NCBI GenBank assembly: GCA_024195585.1
Contig: SWBL01000028.1
Span: 162,677-226,676 of the forward strand
Length of the DNA stretch: 64,000 bases
Direction of reading: 5' to 3'
Origin: Aureobasidium sp. EXF-3400
Taxonomy: Eukaryota; Ascomycota; Dothideomycetes; Dothideales; Saccotheciaceae
The notes below the pieces were generated by a model. That model made no database searches. It was not told where the DNA came from and saw only the letters and a list, made by a program, of their open reading frames with translations. Each line of letters starts with the position of its first letter. Position 1 is the stretch's first letter. The position numbers were made by a program, and so were the translations under genes. Shown piece after piece: positions 21,152 through 32,660 of this stretch.

Positions 21152-22811
21152 CGAGGTGTAAATTCGCGAGAGTCACTCGGTTGGAGCTCGGACTAATCAC
21201 AGTATGATGGTGTCGTTTCGAAGACGAGGCTGGACTGGATATGCTGAGAGGGAGCAGGGCAATTGGGAAACGTGGAGATGGGCCAAACAGAGGAGAGTGT
21301 TACGGCAAGAGAAGCGGATCAAAGAAAGAGGAAGGCGCGACGCAAGCGTGAGTCAGTGAGATACGACAGAGAGAGGACAAGTTCGAGGAGAGGGAGAGTT
21401 CACGGAAAGAAAAAACGAGAACAAGAAGTGGCTATGAGACGCTAGAGCAAAAGGGAAAGAACGAAGGATACGAGAAATTGCTTGGTCAATAAACATGAAG
21501 GCTTGTAGTACACACATCAGAAGGATAGCACACAGTACGGGAACATGCAGACATCACCTCTACCATTCCCCCAGATCGATAGTAAAGGATGCTATGTCGA
21601 TTCAACTACTCGAATCGCTCCAGGATTTCGAACGGCTGATCTGTACGGTACCGCTCAAGTCCGAAAACTGTACCAACAAAGACAGATGGAGGAAACGGCG
21701 AATGAGCGAAGAGCCACTCAAAAGTCCAACTCGTTGTCAGTCCATAAACGCCACCCCTTTATGAGAACATCAGGAACCCCAAGTCTCCTTCAAGAATCGA
21801 TGACAAGTACAGACGACTATATCACCAAGATCAGCGATGAATCACCGCTCATCCTCATACCCCAGCACCAGAACACCTTCCTCTTTTATCGCTCAGCAAA
21901 AAGGACCGGCTCCCACCAGGATCTCCACCCTCAAGAATCGAACCCTCAACCTCACCACAGTACGCGTAAACAAAACTTTTTGGGGCATCAGCCCCTCTAC
22001 TCCCGACTTACGAAAAGCAGGGGATCTCCCACTCAGCCAAACGTGAATTTGGTCTTAGAAGTGGGATATCTGCATGGCAACTTGGAGAGTATATAAAGGT
22101 AGGGGAAGTGAAGTGAGAACTTAGCAATACTTGTTCTCTCACATGACCGGATATTCTCCTTGCTCCGATCATCTCCTAGAGTCTCCAATCTTACTTTCAT
22201 GATCGGTGCAATTCAGAGATAGCAAGTAGCCTTATGACCGCAATCGCGTGTTCGAACGCCACTGTCCTCTAGTATCTGACCAAGTCTTGCTTCGTTTAGG
22301 CAACCGCTGAAGTCAAGCACTACACCTTACATCCTCATCCATCACTGCGCCCAAGACCCTGCTGTTGAGCGCAAGATGAAGCAAAAGTGTTGCAATAAAG
22401 GATTTCCAGACATTGTAAGTCGCAGAACAGAGAGTGGTGTATCAGAATCATAAGCCCCTTTTTTCGTTTATTTTCTCGTGAAAACAAAACCCAGGCCTTG
22501 GATATCGTCTTTTTTGTGGCTACACGCGTTGGATACCTCTGCACACAGGGGTGAAGTGAGAGTAGAAGACGCTGTTATGATACAGGGTGCTTGAAATAAA
22601 GATCAATGCTTCTGTGAGCAAATCAACAAATGGCATTGTGGGTATCGCTTTAGTCAAGAAACATCTATGGGAAACAAGAAACATGATCATAGAAGAAGCA
22701 AATGTTTAGACACATCTCCTTCTTATCGATCGAATCATCCTATCTCCTGCTCACTAACTCCGTAATTTTCGTAATCCAGTGCGTCGGGTCGTGATATGGT
22801 GGAAGCCCTCC
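21152..22811. other. 1.7-kb intergenic region
   Basis: A purine-rich stretch (about 21250-21460) comes first. An open frame of 183 codons (21545-22096) has no recognisable family and no splice or homology support. A TATATAAAG string occurs at 22090-22098 and a copy of a dispersed repeat at 22516-22553. I cannot support a gene here. Confidence 0.45.
22516..22553 (+). repeat. Dispersed repeat, TGCACAC-bearing half
   Basis: Matches 54476-54513 along about 38 bp, with GGCTAC, a GTTGGATA/TGATGGATA block and CTGCACACRGGRGTG in the same order. Only this half of the element is visible here. Confidence 0.35.
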
Positions 22812-25800
22812 CTACGAGCTGTTACCATCGCCGTTGACAGCACCTCCTCTTCCTCTAGGTGCTCCGCCGCGACCAGCGCCACGACCTCTGCCCTCGCCAC
22901 GACCGCGTCCTCCTCTACCTCTACCGCGGTAGTCGTTGTTGAGAATAGCAGGAGGAGGGACAGCACTCATGTTCTGGGGGCGGAAGGAAAGGTTGTTGCG
23001 AACAACGTTCTCCATGGGATCGCTGTTGTCAACGACAGTGTAGCCGCCTCTGCCTCCACGAACGCGACCACGGTTGGGGTTTCCGCCACGGATGGGAAGG
23101 TTGTCGTGGCCACCGCGACCACGGCCGTTCATGGCTCCGCTGAAAGAGCCTCTGAGCGGGGCAGGAGCGTTGGCAGGACGCCACTGCTCTTGAGGAGGTC
23201 CGTAACCGTTGTTGACGGTCAGTGGTGTCTGTCTAGGAGCCTGGCGCTTTGATGCAGCGGCCTTGCTCTCAGCAATGCATTGTCTGTCAGTCAAGTTCAG
23301 AACGCTGGTCACTGGGACAGTGCTTCCTCTGAAAGGACTGCAGCGGTCACCAAGACTGGTTCCAGACATGAAAGAATAGTCAAACACAACATCCAACATA
23401 GTCATTCTGGGTGTCTTGGTGACACCGACGACAGTACCTCTGGAAGCAATAGGAACGCGACCAGAGTCCTGAACATAGACAATGCGGTCACCAAGAGTGA
23501 AGCGTTGACCACCGAGACGCTGCTCAGCATCGCTAGGCTTGAGAAGGGCGTGACGAGGTACGCCCTTCATGGGCTTGTCCTCGATCTGGTTGGCTGAGAG
23601 AGACAGGTAGTGCTCTGCGGCACGCTCGAGGGCCATGACAGTATCAGAGTTCATCTGCTCAGCGTCAAGGGGGACACGCTCAAGAGACTTGGTCTCGACG
23701 CTCTTAAGCCAAGCACCAATCTCCTTCATCTTCTCCTTAGCGATCTCGGCGGGATAGAAGTCGGTGTCGTTGAAGACGTCACCCGAAGGGTTAGCCTGGA
23801 TGCGTGCAACGAACTCGGGGAACTTGGTCATGTAAGTGGCGATCAGGTCAACAGCCTTCTGACTGTATTCCCAACCACGCTCCGACTTGCGACTGTATCC
23901 GAGAACCTTCATCTTGCGAGCCTCAAATTTGAGGTTGAGACCAAGGTTAAGTTGCAGTCCTGATGAGCTGACACGGAAAGATGCAGTCAACTTGGACAGG
24001 ACGAGGGGGTGCAGATTCAGTTCCCTTGCAACTGCATAGGCAGGCTTGTATGGGAACTGGCGCTCAGCCTGTTGGGCGATCTGATGACCAAAGTCAGGTT
24101 CTCTGACCTTGACTGTGTTGACTCTGACGTTGGTCTTGCCGTTCTCATAGCCATCGACAATTGCGGGTCTACCGTAATTGAAGTCGCCAAGGAAGAAGGC
24201 ACGGGAGTTGAGAGGGAACTCTTCCTCGAGAGGGAGAGCAGCCTTCTCCAGGAAACGCTGGTCAGGAGAGATGACTTCGTCGACAATGGCTTGAGAAGCG
24301 TAATCAGCCTCGAGGCCTTCGACCATTGCATACTCCTTGACAGTTGCACCCTCGTCCGTCTTTCGGAGACCGACAAGCATCTCCACGTGGACCATGGCCT
24401 CAACATCGCTGATGATTACGCCTAGTCTCTTAGAGTAGACGCTCTCGATGCGGCTGGCCTTCTTCTTCCAGTTTGAGATCTCAGGAGGACCGTGAGGGAT
24501 TGCCTCGATATTGTTGGGTGTAGCTTCAGCATCAGGGTTGGTGAGAACGTAATCAAACAGTTCGTCAGACACCCTGGTGACCTTTGCCTCATGCAAAAAG
24601 GGGTAGCCAACATGAACTGCCTGTCCGAGCTTGAGCTTGGCGTGCTCGATGCTGCTAGTCTCCTCTGCATTCATCAAGGTGATGACCATGCTCTCGTTTC
24701 TGCTCTCTTGTTGGAAGACATTGACTCCGTGGAAGCCAAGGGTGCCGGTATTGGGGAGTGTGCGCAAGCTGGGGAATCCGGCCAAAGCACTTTCGCCGAG
24801 CTTGACACCATCAACAAGACCAATGTACACGTCTAGGCCATCCATAGTGGGGAGCTCGAAGATGTTTTCCACACACTTACAGTTAGGAATGTCTGGGAAA
24901 ACACCGGGCAAGGATGAGGGGTAGGTGTAGTTCATCTCAGGAGCGTAGCTGAACTTCAAGCTGACACCGAACTCGTTGCGAGCACGTTGTGCGTCTGAGA
25001 GCAGGTGATCCTTGGTAGACATAGCGCTAAGCAAACGTTCCTCGTCGATGAAGGGAATCTTTACAACGGCTTCCCATTCCATCTTCTTACCGTTCATATC
25101 GAGCTCGAAGTCGCGAGGATAGAAATCGATGATGGGCGAGTCGGAACTAGTCATCAAAGGGTGGTAGACATCGGGAACGATCGTCTTACTTCTATCGGGA
25201 AGCACACCCATGAGTTGTTGGTAAGGACGGAAGGGTTGGCCGAGCTTGAACTTCATGTTGGCCTTGAGACCTCTCTTAACATCCGAGATCATGGGAGAGT
25301 AATGGTAGTTGTAGTACCAGGGCCATGACACGACACCTTGGTAGTAGTAGTAGAGAACCCATTGCAAGCCTTGAACGTAGTTCTCGGTCAGCTTGCGAAG
25401 CTCTTCTTCGTTCTCGGTGCCCCATTCGAACTTGGACTTGTAGTAGGTGTCCTTCCACTGGGCGAACTTTTCGTCATACTTCTTTGTCATCTGTTCTTGA
25501 GCTTCTTCAGCGCTGATGTCGACGATCTCAGCATTGTCGTATCTCTTGACAACTCTAAGAAGTGCGGTCTGAGCTTCCTCGTCCTCGTCATCGTCTGAAT
25601 CATCAGATGGTGGGCGAGGGAAGAACGAAAGCTGAATATGGCGCTCGCCTTGGTCATCCACAACACTCTTCCATTGCAGATGGAGGCTGTCGGCGAGGTC
25701 TTCGACGAACTTCCTGTCACGTGCAGGAAGCGAGGTGGGCAAATCGAGAGGTGCGGGCTCGGAGTCAGCAGGACGGCTGTTGACGTATTGTCTGACGCGT

Positions 25801-27104
25801 GCGTACACCTCCTTTTGCGACGAGGTCATGACGACCTTGCCCTTGTTCTTGGTTCTGACCATAACATCTTCGCGGCCAGTCTGCTTGCCCTTGAACCAGC
25901 TAGCGTCGGCATTTTCTGATTCGAAGTGGCGGTACTCTACGTGAGAGAGCTCATCAAGGAGAATAGAAAGTCGGTCGAGGTTGATAACACCGCCCTCGTT
26001 GATGTAGCCCTTGGCGAGAGGGAGAATCTTCTTGTAAACGCCAAACATAAGGGCCAAAGCGCCCTCGTTGATGTGCAGGTGAGGAAGATTGGGCAAGAAA
26101 TCGTTACCAACGAAGAAAGCCATAAGAATGAAATCGTCGATGACACGCTCCATGTCAAATGTGAAACCCAAAACTCCAGGCTCTTTCAATTCTTGGAACT
26201 CCAGCTCGAGGTATTCGCGAACAATGGAAAGATGCATGAGATAGAAATTTTGGTGTTCCAGTTCCTTTGACTTGGCCTTGCTCTGGCGGCCAAAGGTAAC
26301 CTCCTCACGCAGGAGACAGAAGTGAGGGTCGTGGCTGAGAAGACCCAGCATGATAAGATCAGCGTCGAGGCCGTAGAGACAGTGGCGGATGTTGGGGTCG
26401 TAATCGGGTTGTGACTTGGCCTTGCGGATGTACTCCATGACCTTGTGCTCTCCTTCTCCAGGGACTTCATGTCCAGAGAGCACAATCTCAGGGCCCTGCC
26501 AGTCGATGTCCTCGGAAACCTTCTTGGCGATGAAGTATTTCAAGTGTTGTGTGAGGCGAGCCATGAACTCTGTTCCAGGGGTAATACAGTTGCTGTCGAA
26601 GGGAGCTTCCTTGGGCATCTCAGTACCAGCAGCGATAGCCTTCTCACGAGCATTTTCAGCATCGAGAGCAGTACGGAAACGTCTGGCACGTTGCTGGTTC
26701 ATCTTTGCTCTAGGGGCAACACCATCGATAGCCATGAAGAAGAGCTGCTTGGGCTTGATCTTGCCAAACAAATGCTCGATGTAGTTGAAGATGGCGATGA
26801 ACATCTCATCCTCGGTCATACGCTTTGTGACATGGTCGCCGTCTTTGTGTGTGCAGTTGTGAATGATACCGTTCATATCAAGCTGTGGATCAGGGTTAGA
26901 GGTGTTCTAGGTAGATTGGCGCAAGGGCGAGCGGTGAGAGTAGACGTACGTAGAGAGCATCAAACTCGGGAATGCGGTTCTCAGCGATGAGCTGAGAGAT
27001 GGCGGGATAGCGTTCGCTCATCCATCGGAAGAATTTGGGGACACCTGGTCGGGCGGTTAGCTTGGATCGTGTGTTGTCGCGATGGCGAATATCTACTAAC
27101 CCAT
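22812..27104 (-). CDS. XRN1: 5'-3' exoribonuclease 1
   Basis: Exons 27104-27101, 27044-26950 and 26882-22812, giving 1389 residues. Cytoplasmic exonuclease that degrades decapped mRNA. The start reads MGVPKFFRWMSERYP across the first intron, followed by LDMNGIIHNCTH after the second. Catalytic-domain landmarks are HEVPGEGEHKVMEYIR and YGLDADLIMLGLL, then FVGNDFLPNLPHLHI. The middle holds the XRN1-specific domains, and the C-terminus is a low-complexity RGG/Gly-Arg-rich tail. The first coding exon is only ATGG. Both introns have good donors, and intron 2 has a CTAAC-type branch. Length is within the family range. It is divergent from HAT2 across about 335 bp. Confidence 0.95.
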
Positions 27105-27439
27105 GATGATCTATGTTCCAAGATCAAGAATTGGGGTCAAGTAATGAGAGAGAGAAGGGGGGTGAGAAGAGAAAGGGTGCGGAAAAGGCGTATGGCGGGA
27201 TATTTCGACACGGAGTCCTCGAAAGAAGGAAGGAGAGAGAGCGCGAGCGGCGACTCGATGATGTCGACCAGATCGAGCTCCTACCGGCGCTACCCCAGAT
27301 TTCAACTTTGCTTGGCAACCAATCTCAGAGCAACGCGTCAAGCTGTTCGCGCGCGTTCATTCGCATTTCCATTCTTGCCCACTCAATTGCTCCGTCACCA
27401 ATCAGCACTATTGCCCACCCATCTAGACCAGCAAACATC
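27105..27439. promoter_or_regulatory. Shared divergent promoter of XRN1 and HAT2
   Basis: 335 bp between start codons. The half next to XRN1 is G/A-rich on the plus strand (27150-27250). No sharper element can be named. Confidence 0.5.
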
Positions 27440-28951
27440 ATGGATCAAGGTGTGTTTCTCAACTTCACTACTCCAGCTCCCTACTTCTAGCCGCACACTC
27501 TCCTCACCCTTCACGCACCAATAGCATTTCCTAGCTAATACCGCAATGCTAGATATGCAACAGCCTGCTGGCGTCAGCGATCCCGCCGTCGAGAACAAGA
27601 TCATCAACGAAGAGTACAAGGTCTGGAAGAAGAACGCCGTCTTTCTCTACGATGTCATCTACAGCAGAGCCTTGGAATGGCCCACCCTCACAACCCAGTG
27701 GCTGCCCGATGTCCAGTCCCTGCCCGACAAGAACTTTTCCACCCACCGTCTCTTGATCGGCACACACACTTCGCGCGCAACCCAAGATTACCTTCAGATC
27801 GCCTCCGTCGACCTACCCAACAAGCCAGCAGTCAACCCTAACGACTACGATGCCGAGAAGGAGGAGATTGGTGGCCATGGTGCTGCCAAACAGCCCATCT
27901 CCTTCAATGTCATTCAAAAGATCAACCATCCTGGCGAAATCAACAAAGCACGCTACATGCCTCAAAATCCCGACCTCATCGCAACAATGACCATTCAAGG
28001 AGATGCTCTCGTCTTTGATCGCACAAAACACTCCTCCATGCCAAAGACCAACCAGGTCGACGCACAGATCGAGTTGAAGGGCCATGAGAAGGAAGGCTTC
28101 GGTCTTGACTGGAACCCTCACTTCGAAGGTCAACTGGCTACTGGTAGCGAGGACCAGACTGTCCGCGTTTGGTACGACTATCGCCTTCTTGCCATGCCAT
28201 GATCGTATCTGACTGACTCTCACACAGGGACATCAACAACTTCTCGAAAGCTGACAAGATTTTGACCACCGCACGTATATTCAACCACCACAGCGCTACT
28301 GTGAATGACGTGCAATGGCATCCTATGCACGGAAAGAACCTTCTCGGAACGGTCGCAGACGACAGAACCTTCTGCTTGATGGACCTGCGTACTGCTTCGA
28401 ACTCAAAACCTGCCATCAGAATCGAAGGCCACACCGATGCCATCAACACACTCGCATTCCACCAGAAGCACGATGTGCTTTTCGCTACAGGCTCCGCAGA
28501 TCGCACAGTGGGAATCTTCGACATGAGATTCCCCGAGCACGGCAAGATTCACAGCATGGAGGGACACCAGGACGTCGTCACTAAGATTGAATGGCACCCT
28601 CACGATCCTTGTATCCTGGCCAGTAGCGGTGACGACCGCCGTGTCATTTTCTGGGATATCAGCCGTGCTGGAAGCGAGCAGACTCCCGACGATGCTGAGG
28701 ATGGACCACCAGAGATGTATGTGCTTCTCTTTTTCTTGATCCTTCGCTTCAATGCTAACATGATGGTCAGGCTGTTCATGCACGGTGGTCATACTAGTCG
28801 TGTTTCAGACTTCAGTTGGAACAAGAACGACCCATGGATGATGTGTTCGGTCGCCGAGGACAACCTCATTCAATGTTGGCGTGCTTCGCGAAACTTGGTG
28901 GAAACCTTGCCTCCCGGTATTCCACGCCGCGAAGTGTCCATATCACAATGA
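27440..28951 (+). CDS. HAT2: Histone-binding WD40 protein (Hat2/RbAp46-48/Msi1 family)
   Basis: Exons 27440-27449, 27553-28171, 28228-28716 and 28771-28951, giving 432 residues. Chaperone of H3-H4 used by the HAT-B acetyltransferase and, in related proteins, CAF-1 and other chromatin complexes. The N-terminal H4-binding helix is visible (NEEYKVWKKNAVFLYDVIYS). WD repeats follow: GHEKEGFGLDWNP, TGSEDQTVRVW, HHSATVNDVQWHP, GHTDAINTLAFH, TGSADRTVGIFDMR, GHQDVVTKIEWHP, HTSRVSDFSWN. The first exon is 10 nt. Intron 3 has a GCTAACA branch. Whether this is the HAT-B or CAF-1 small subunit cannot be decided from sequence alone; many filamentous fungi use one protein for both. Confidence 0.92.
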
Positions 28952-31147
28952 GAGATCGCTGACTTTAGGTTTTGTTTACAGCCGCTCTGAGAGACGTACA
29001 GGACTAGAAGAACCCTGAAGTTATGGCACTTATCGAAGAAAGGATGAGAGCCTTCCCCTCAATTGAAGGAGATGGTTGATTTTGGAGCAGCATGGCGTTC
29101 AAGGCGTGGTTAAGTGGAAAAGCATATGCCTGGCTCACGACTGAGATGGCCACGAGAAGAGATATGTATCGTCATGAGACTAGAAAGCGGCTATGTACCG
29201 TACAATATTATTTGCACACCATCGATCGTTCGACATCCTTACTTTGAATGAAGGGACTACTGTATGTACTCATGTATCGTGTCGGCTGCGACCAGGGTCA
29301 CCACTGATCTCGCGACTTCTGCATGTGAGAATGTTAATGGAAGACCTCACTTCCTTCTGATGAAATGAACTCAATTGCTCTCGTTCTGCACACACACCGC
29401 GAAAAAAACATGTCCTGCTTTGCGACCGGTATCTGGAAGCCCCAAATATTGGGAGTGGTCGTTTCTGAAGCATACCTATTGCGAACATGGTCAAATCACG
29501 ATACACCCTGCCACTGAGAGCGAAAGAAGTGCGTATCTTCGCAGCTAATCAGACAGCAATTGAACCTCTCGAAAACAAAGAAGTTTCTCTACTACCGGAC
29601 AAGGATTTGGCTTGACGCCGCCATAAATCTGTTAGGTCTGGAGCCGAAGTCCGACACGGACGATATGTTAAAATCACAATCTTGCGCCAAAACAAAACAA
29701 GCAATGAGCAAATGCCTGTATCGAACCCCGTTCTAAGAGAAGAGAAAAAGAACAGCTCAAGCTGTCAAGACCGAATTAAAGGCGAGGATCGCTTTTCACG
29801 AAAGCTGGCCGACGGCTATCAATCACATGTTCAGGGCTCTCGAAAAGTACCATCTTGGACCACGGCAAATTTGAGGACTGGATCATAAGAGGACGAACAA
29901 AATATCGCACTGAAGTTCGAGTGCAACAATCCACATTTTCCAGGGAAAAAGGCGCTGGATACTCTGGCATCACGAAGGACTGAGACGGTAAGTGGACGAC
30001 GAATGTTGTGTTGACCGCAGCGACAAAATATCTGGTTGCGACCCACAACTTCTACGACTGTATCTCTTTCGAAGAACAAAAGCTCAGAATCTCTCGGGAC
30101 CATGGCGACAACTATGCAACACACAAGACGTTCTCACAAAGCTAAATCCACCAACCCATATATACCCCCTTGTTCTGCAACTCCGTCGGTGAAATTCTGC
30201 CCACGGCTCGAAGCCAAATCTAAACTAGCGAGCAAGCTAGGTCATTTAGTACAGTGGGATGGAACGACCATAAACCAATAACAAAACCCCCCTTTCCTAA
30301 GTTCTCTCCATATACCCATCGTGTGTTCGAGCCCCGATGGAGGCGCCCATTGAACCAGGGTCTAGTGGTTTTTTCCCAACACGCCTGAAATGGTAGTTGG
30401 TTTTTTTGCTGGTCCTGTGTTCAGGGTAAGAATGTCTTTGGTCTATTGCTGATAACAGTTTATTATTGTCGATGTCGTCTGGCTGTTTTGCATGTCGTCG
30501 TCGTCGCCGCCGGCTTTACTCAGCCATACCATGTCTGGATGCCCGAAGCTCGACATGGATATCTCTGCAAGTCGCCCCATCGTCGTCGTCATCGTTAAGA
30601 ACAGAAAGCTGATCACATAAACAGTGTTCGAAGAACTGCTCGAACTTCTGCGCTTGCGACACCCACCGCAATTTACAAGATAGAACACGCACTCGTTTCT
30701 CAGCCGAAGGTATTGGTTTTCAGTGAGTGAGGATATTGTTTGGGGCTATAGGGTCTGGAGAGAGTAACCCACAAAAGAATCTTCAACGATATAGACGAAT
30801 CGATATGTGACTATGAGATGCATGATGTCTTTCGGGCACTGAACAATGTTTAGAGAAAGCCGGCATCCATCGTGCTGTCCTTTGCCATAGCTGATGTGTA
30901 CGAACATGGCTGTACATCTTTATAGTTCGCCACAATATCGCATGATTTCGAAAGCCCTTGCGCTGCGAGAGGACAAGTTGGAGGGAGGCATGTACAAAGT
31001 ATGTGGGTCAAATTCGGTATGTGGTGTCCCTTCCTCATCAAGAGGAGAGCGAGCGAGTCAAAAATGGTATATACGTATAAAAGTGTAGAAAAAAAACCCA
31101 CACGCTCGCCAACGCCTGAATGCATCATTGTTCGTCTCGTTGTACTT
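28952..31147. other. 2.2-kb region without a supported gene
   Basis: The longest gap in the window. Only short open frames without family resemblance, a GTC-rich stretch near 30470-30520 and one tRNA D-arm-like fragment (30359-30370). An unannotated noncoding RNA or decayed element is possible; I cannot show one. Confidence 0.45.
30359..30370 (+). repeat. tRNA D-arm-like fragment (GGTCTAGTGGTT)
   Basis: Identical to the D-arm of common Glu/Gln tRNAs but followed by TTTTCCC and no foldable anticodon or T arm. Confidence 0.25.
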
Positions 31148-32427
31148 CTAATCATCTTTCTGAACAGCCCATTCAGGACTCATGCCAACGTATTTGAACC
31201 AATTAGGACGACAGTCTTCCCTGTTAAGCCACTTCTCACCATCAGTGAAGCGACCAGTAACGCAGCCCCTGCACTTCGGCGAATTCGGACAGTTGAAGAA
31301 GGGAATATGCTGGTATCCAATGTCCTTGAACCAATGAATCTTGCGGGCATCTTCAAACAGACCCAAAGCGATACTGTGAACGGGAGCATCACCCCAACGT
31401 TCGTAGAAGAAGCCACCGGCGCGATCGAGATGGTCAAAGTATTCCTCGTATGCGGAAGAGCGCCAGAAGTTCATGTCTGCAATCTCGAAGTTGCTCCAGA
31501 AGTGGCAGGTGCTGTAGCCGTTTGCTTGGACGTTGTGGTCTGGTCTGCGCTCCTTGTCGGTCAACCATTTCATGGCGTTGTTGGCGTGTTGGTGGTGGCC
31601 GTTCGCGGCAAGGAATTTGACAGTCTCGGGCCATAGTGTTGCGATGGACTGGGGAGAGTCGTAGAGGTTGATGGTGAAACCATAGGTCTTGTTGCGGTCC
31701 TGCATGAAGCGGAAGACGTCGTAGTCGACATCGCAGAAGAAGTGTACCTTGGGCTCAACACGCCAGTAGTATTGCATGTCCTTGAGAGCAGGGTGTTTGT
31801 AGAACAAGCCAGAGTTCCAGCGGCACATTTGGTGGTAGCTCAGCATGTGCGAGTACTGGACATCGTGTTCCTTGAGGACATCTGCGCTCTCGCGGAACAG
31901 ATCGTCATTAATCCAGCTGGGAACTTCCCAGTGCTCTTTCGGAATAAGCTCGTAACGTACGTCGGCCTTTGTCATGGCACGTGTGGCCTTTTTGAACTCC
32001 TCGGTGAAGGGGACATCGTTGAAGAATGTCCAGGGGTAGTTGAACTTGTGGTTCCAAGTACGCTCTAGGTCGCGCATGGACTGTAGGATTCCGGGCAGCT
32101 CTTCGTTGCGCACAAGCGATAGGATAGTGGCATTGATGCGATTCGAGTTTACGTTGTCGGGGGCATAGTTGTTGCCAGAGACTCGGTGTAGCGGTTCCGG
32201 AGGCTCTCCGGTAGCTAGAAATGCATGTCAGAGGTTGTTTGTGTGTTAAAGCAGGGCAGAATATGCATACGATCAAGGTTGGGGTCGGTGGGCATGTCGC
32301 TGAACTTGACGGCATCCTTGCCAACGGCAGACAGACTTGACGGCGCTCGGAAGATTTGGGCGCAGAGATAGCAAAAGACAACCATGGTGCCAATCGCCAT
32401 TAGGCGAACGGCTGGGGGTAATGCCAT
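31148..32427 (-). CDS. GT15 alpha-1,2-mannosyltransferase (Kre2/Mnt1 family)
   Basis: Exons 32427-32271 and 32214-31148, giving 407 residues. Type II Golgi enzyme that adds alpha-1,2-mannose to O- and N-linked glycans using GDP-mannose. The N-terminal anchor is visible (MALPPAVRLMAIGTMVVFCYL). The catalytic domain contains NATILSLVRNEELPGILQSMRDLE, NYPWTFFNDVPF, YHQMCRWNSGLFY, YYWRVEPKVHFFCDV, CHFWSNFEIADM (with the Glu proposed as the key acidic residue in Kre2) and ERWGDAPVHSIAL. Length suits the family. The exact yeast orthologue (KRE2, KTR1 and others) cannot be assigned. It shares a 233-bp divergent promoter with the gamma-tubulin complex gene. Confidence 0.94.
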
Positions 32428-32660
32428 GATTGCGATAGTTGAATACCTGTCTCTTGCTAGAATGCGAAAGCTCCTGGAGCATGACGACGCCGCGACTTTT
32501 GGCAGAGTCCCCGTCCTCACCGCCTTCAGACCCCGACGCGTCTCCTTCGAATCCGTCCTCCGTACTCCGCGTGTGAGCCAACCCGTCTCTAAACAATTCA
32601 TATCAATTCCACTTCCCAATCTTCGCGTGTCGAAATAAACATGTGCCTGACAGATGCAAC

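Noticed and set aside
21895..22080. Class II tRNA (TGGCTGAGTGGG with a later GGTTCGATTC, minus strand)
   Set aside because: A-box and B-box strings are present, but neither the acceptor nor the T stem pairs.
21545..22096. 183-codon open frame
   Set aside because: No recognisable family, no splice partner, proline- and glutamine-rich by composition. Could not be supported as a gene.
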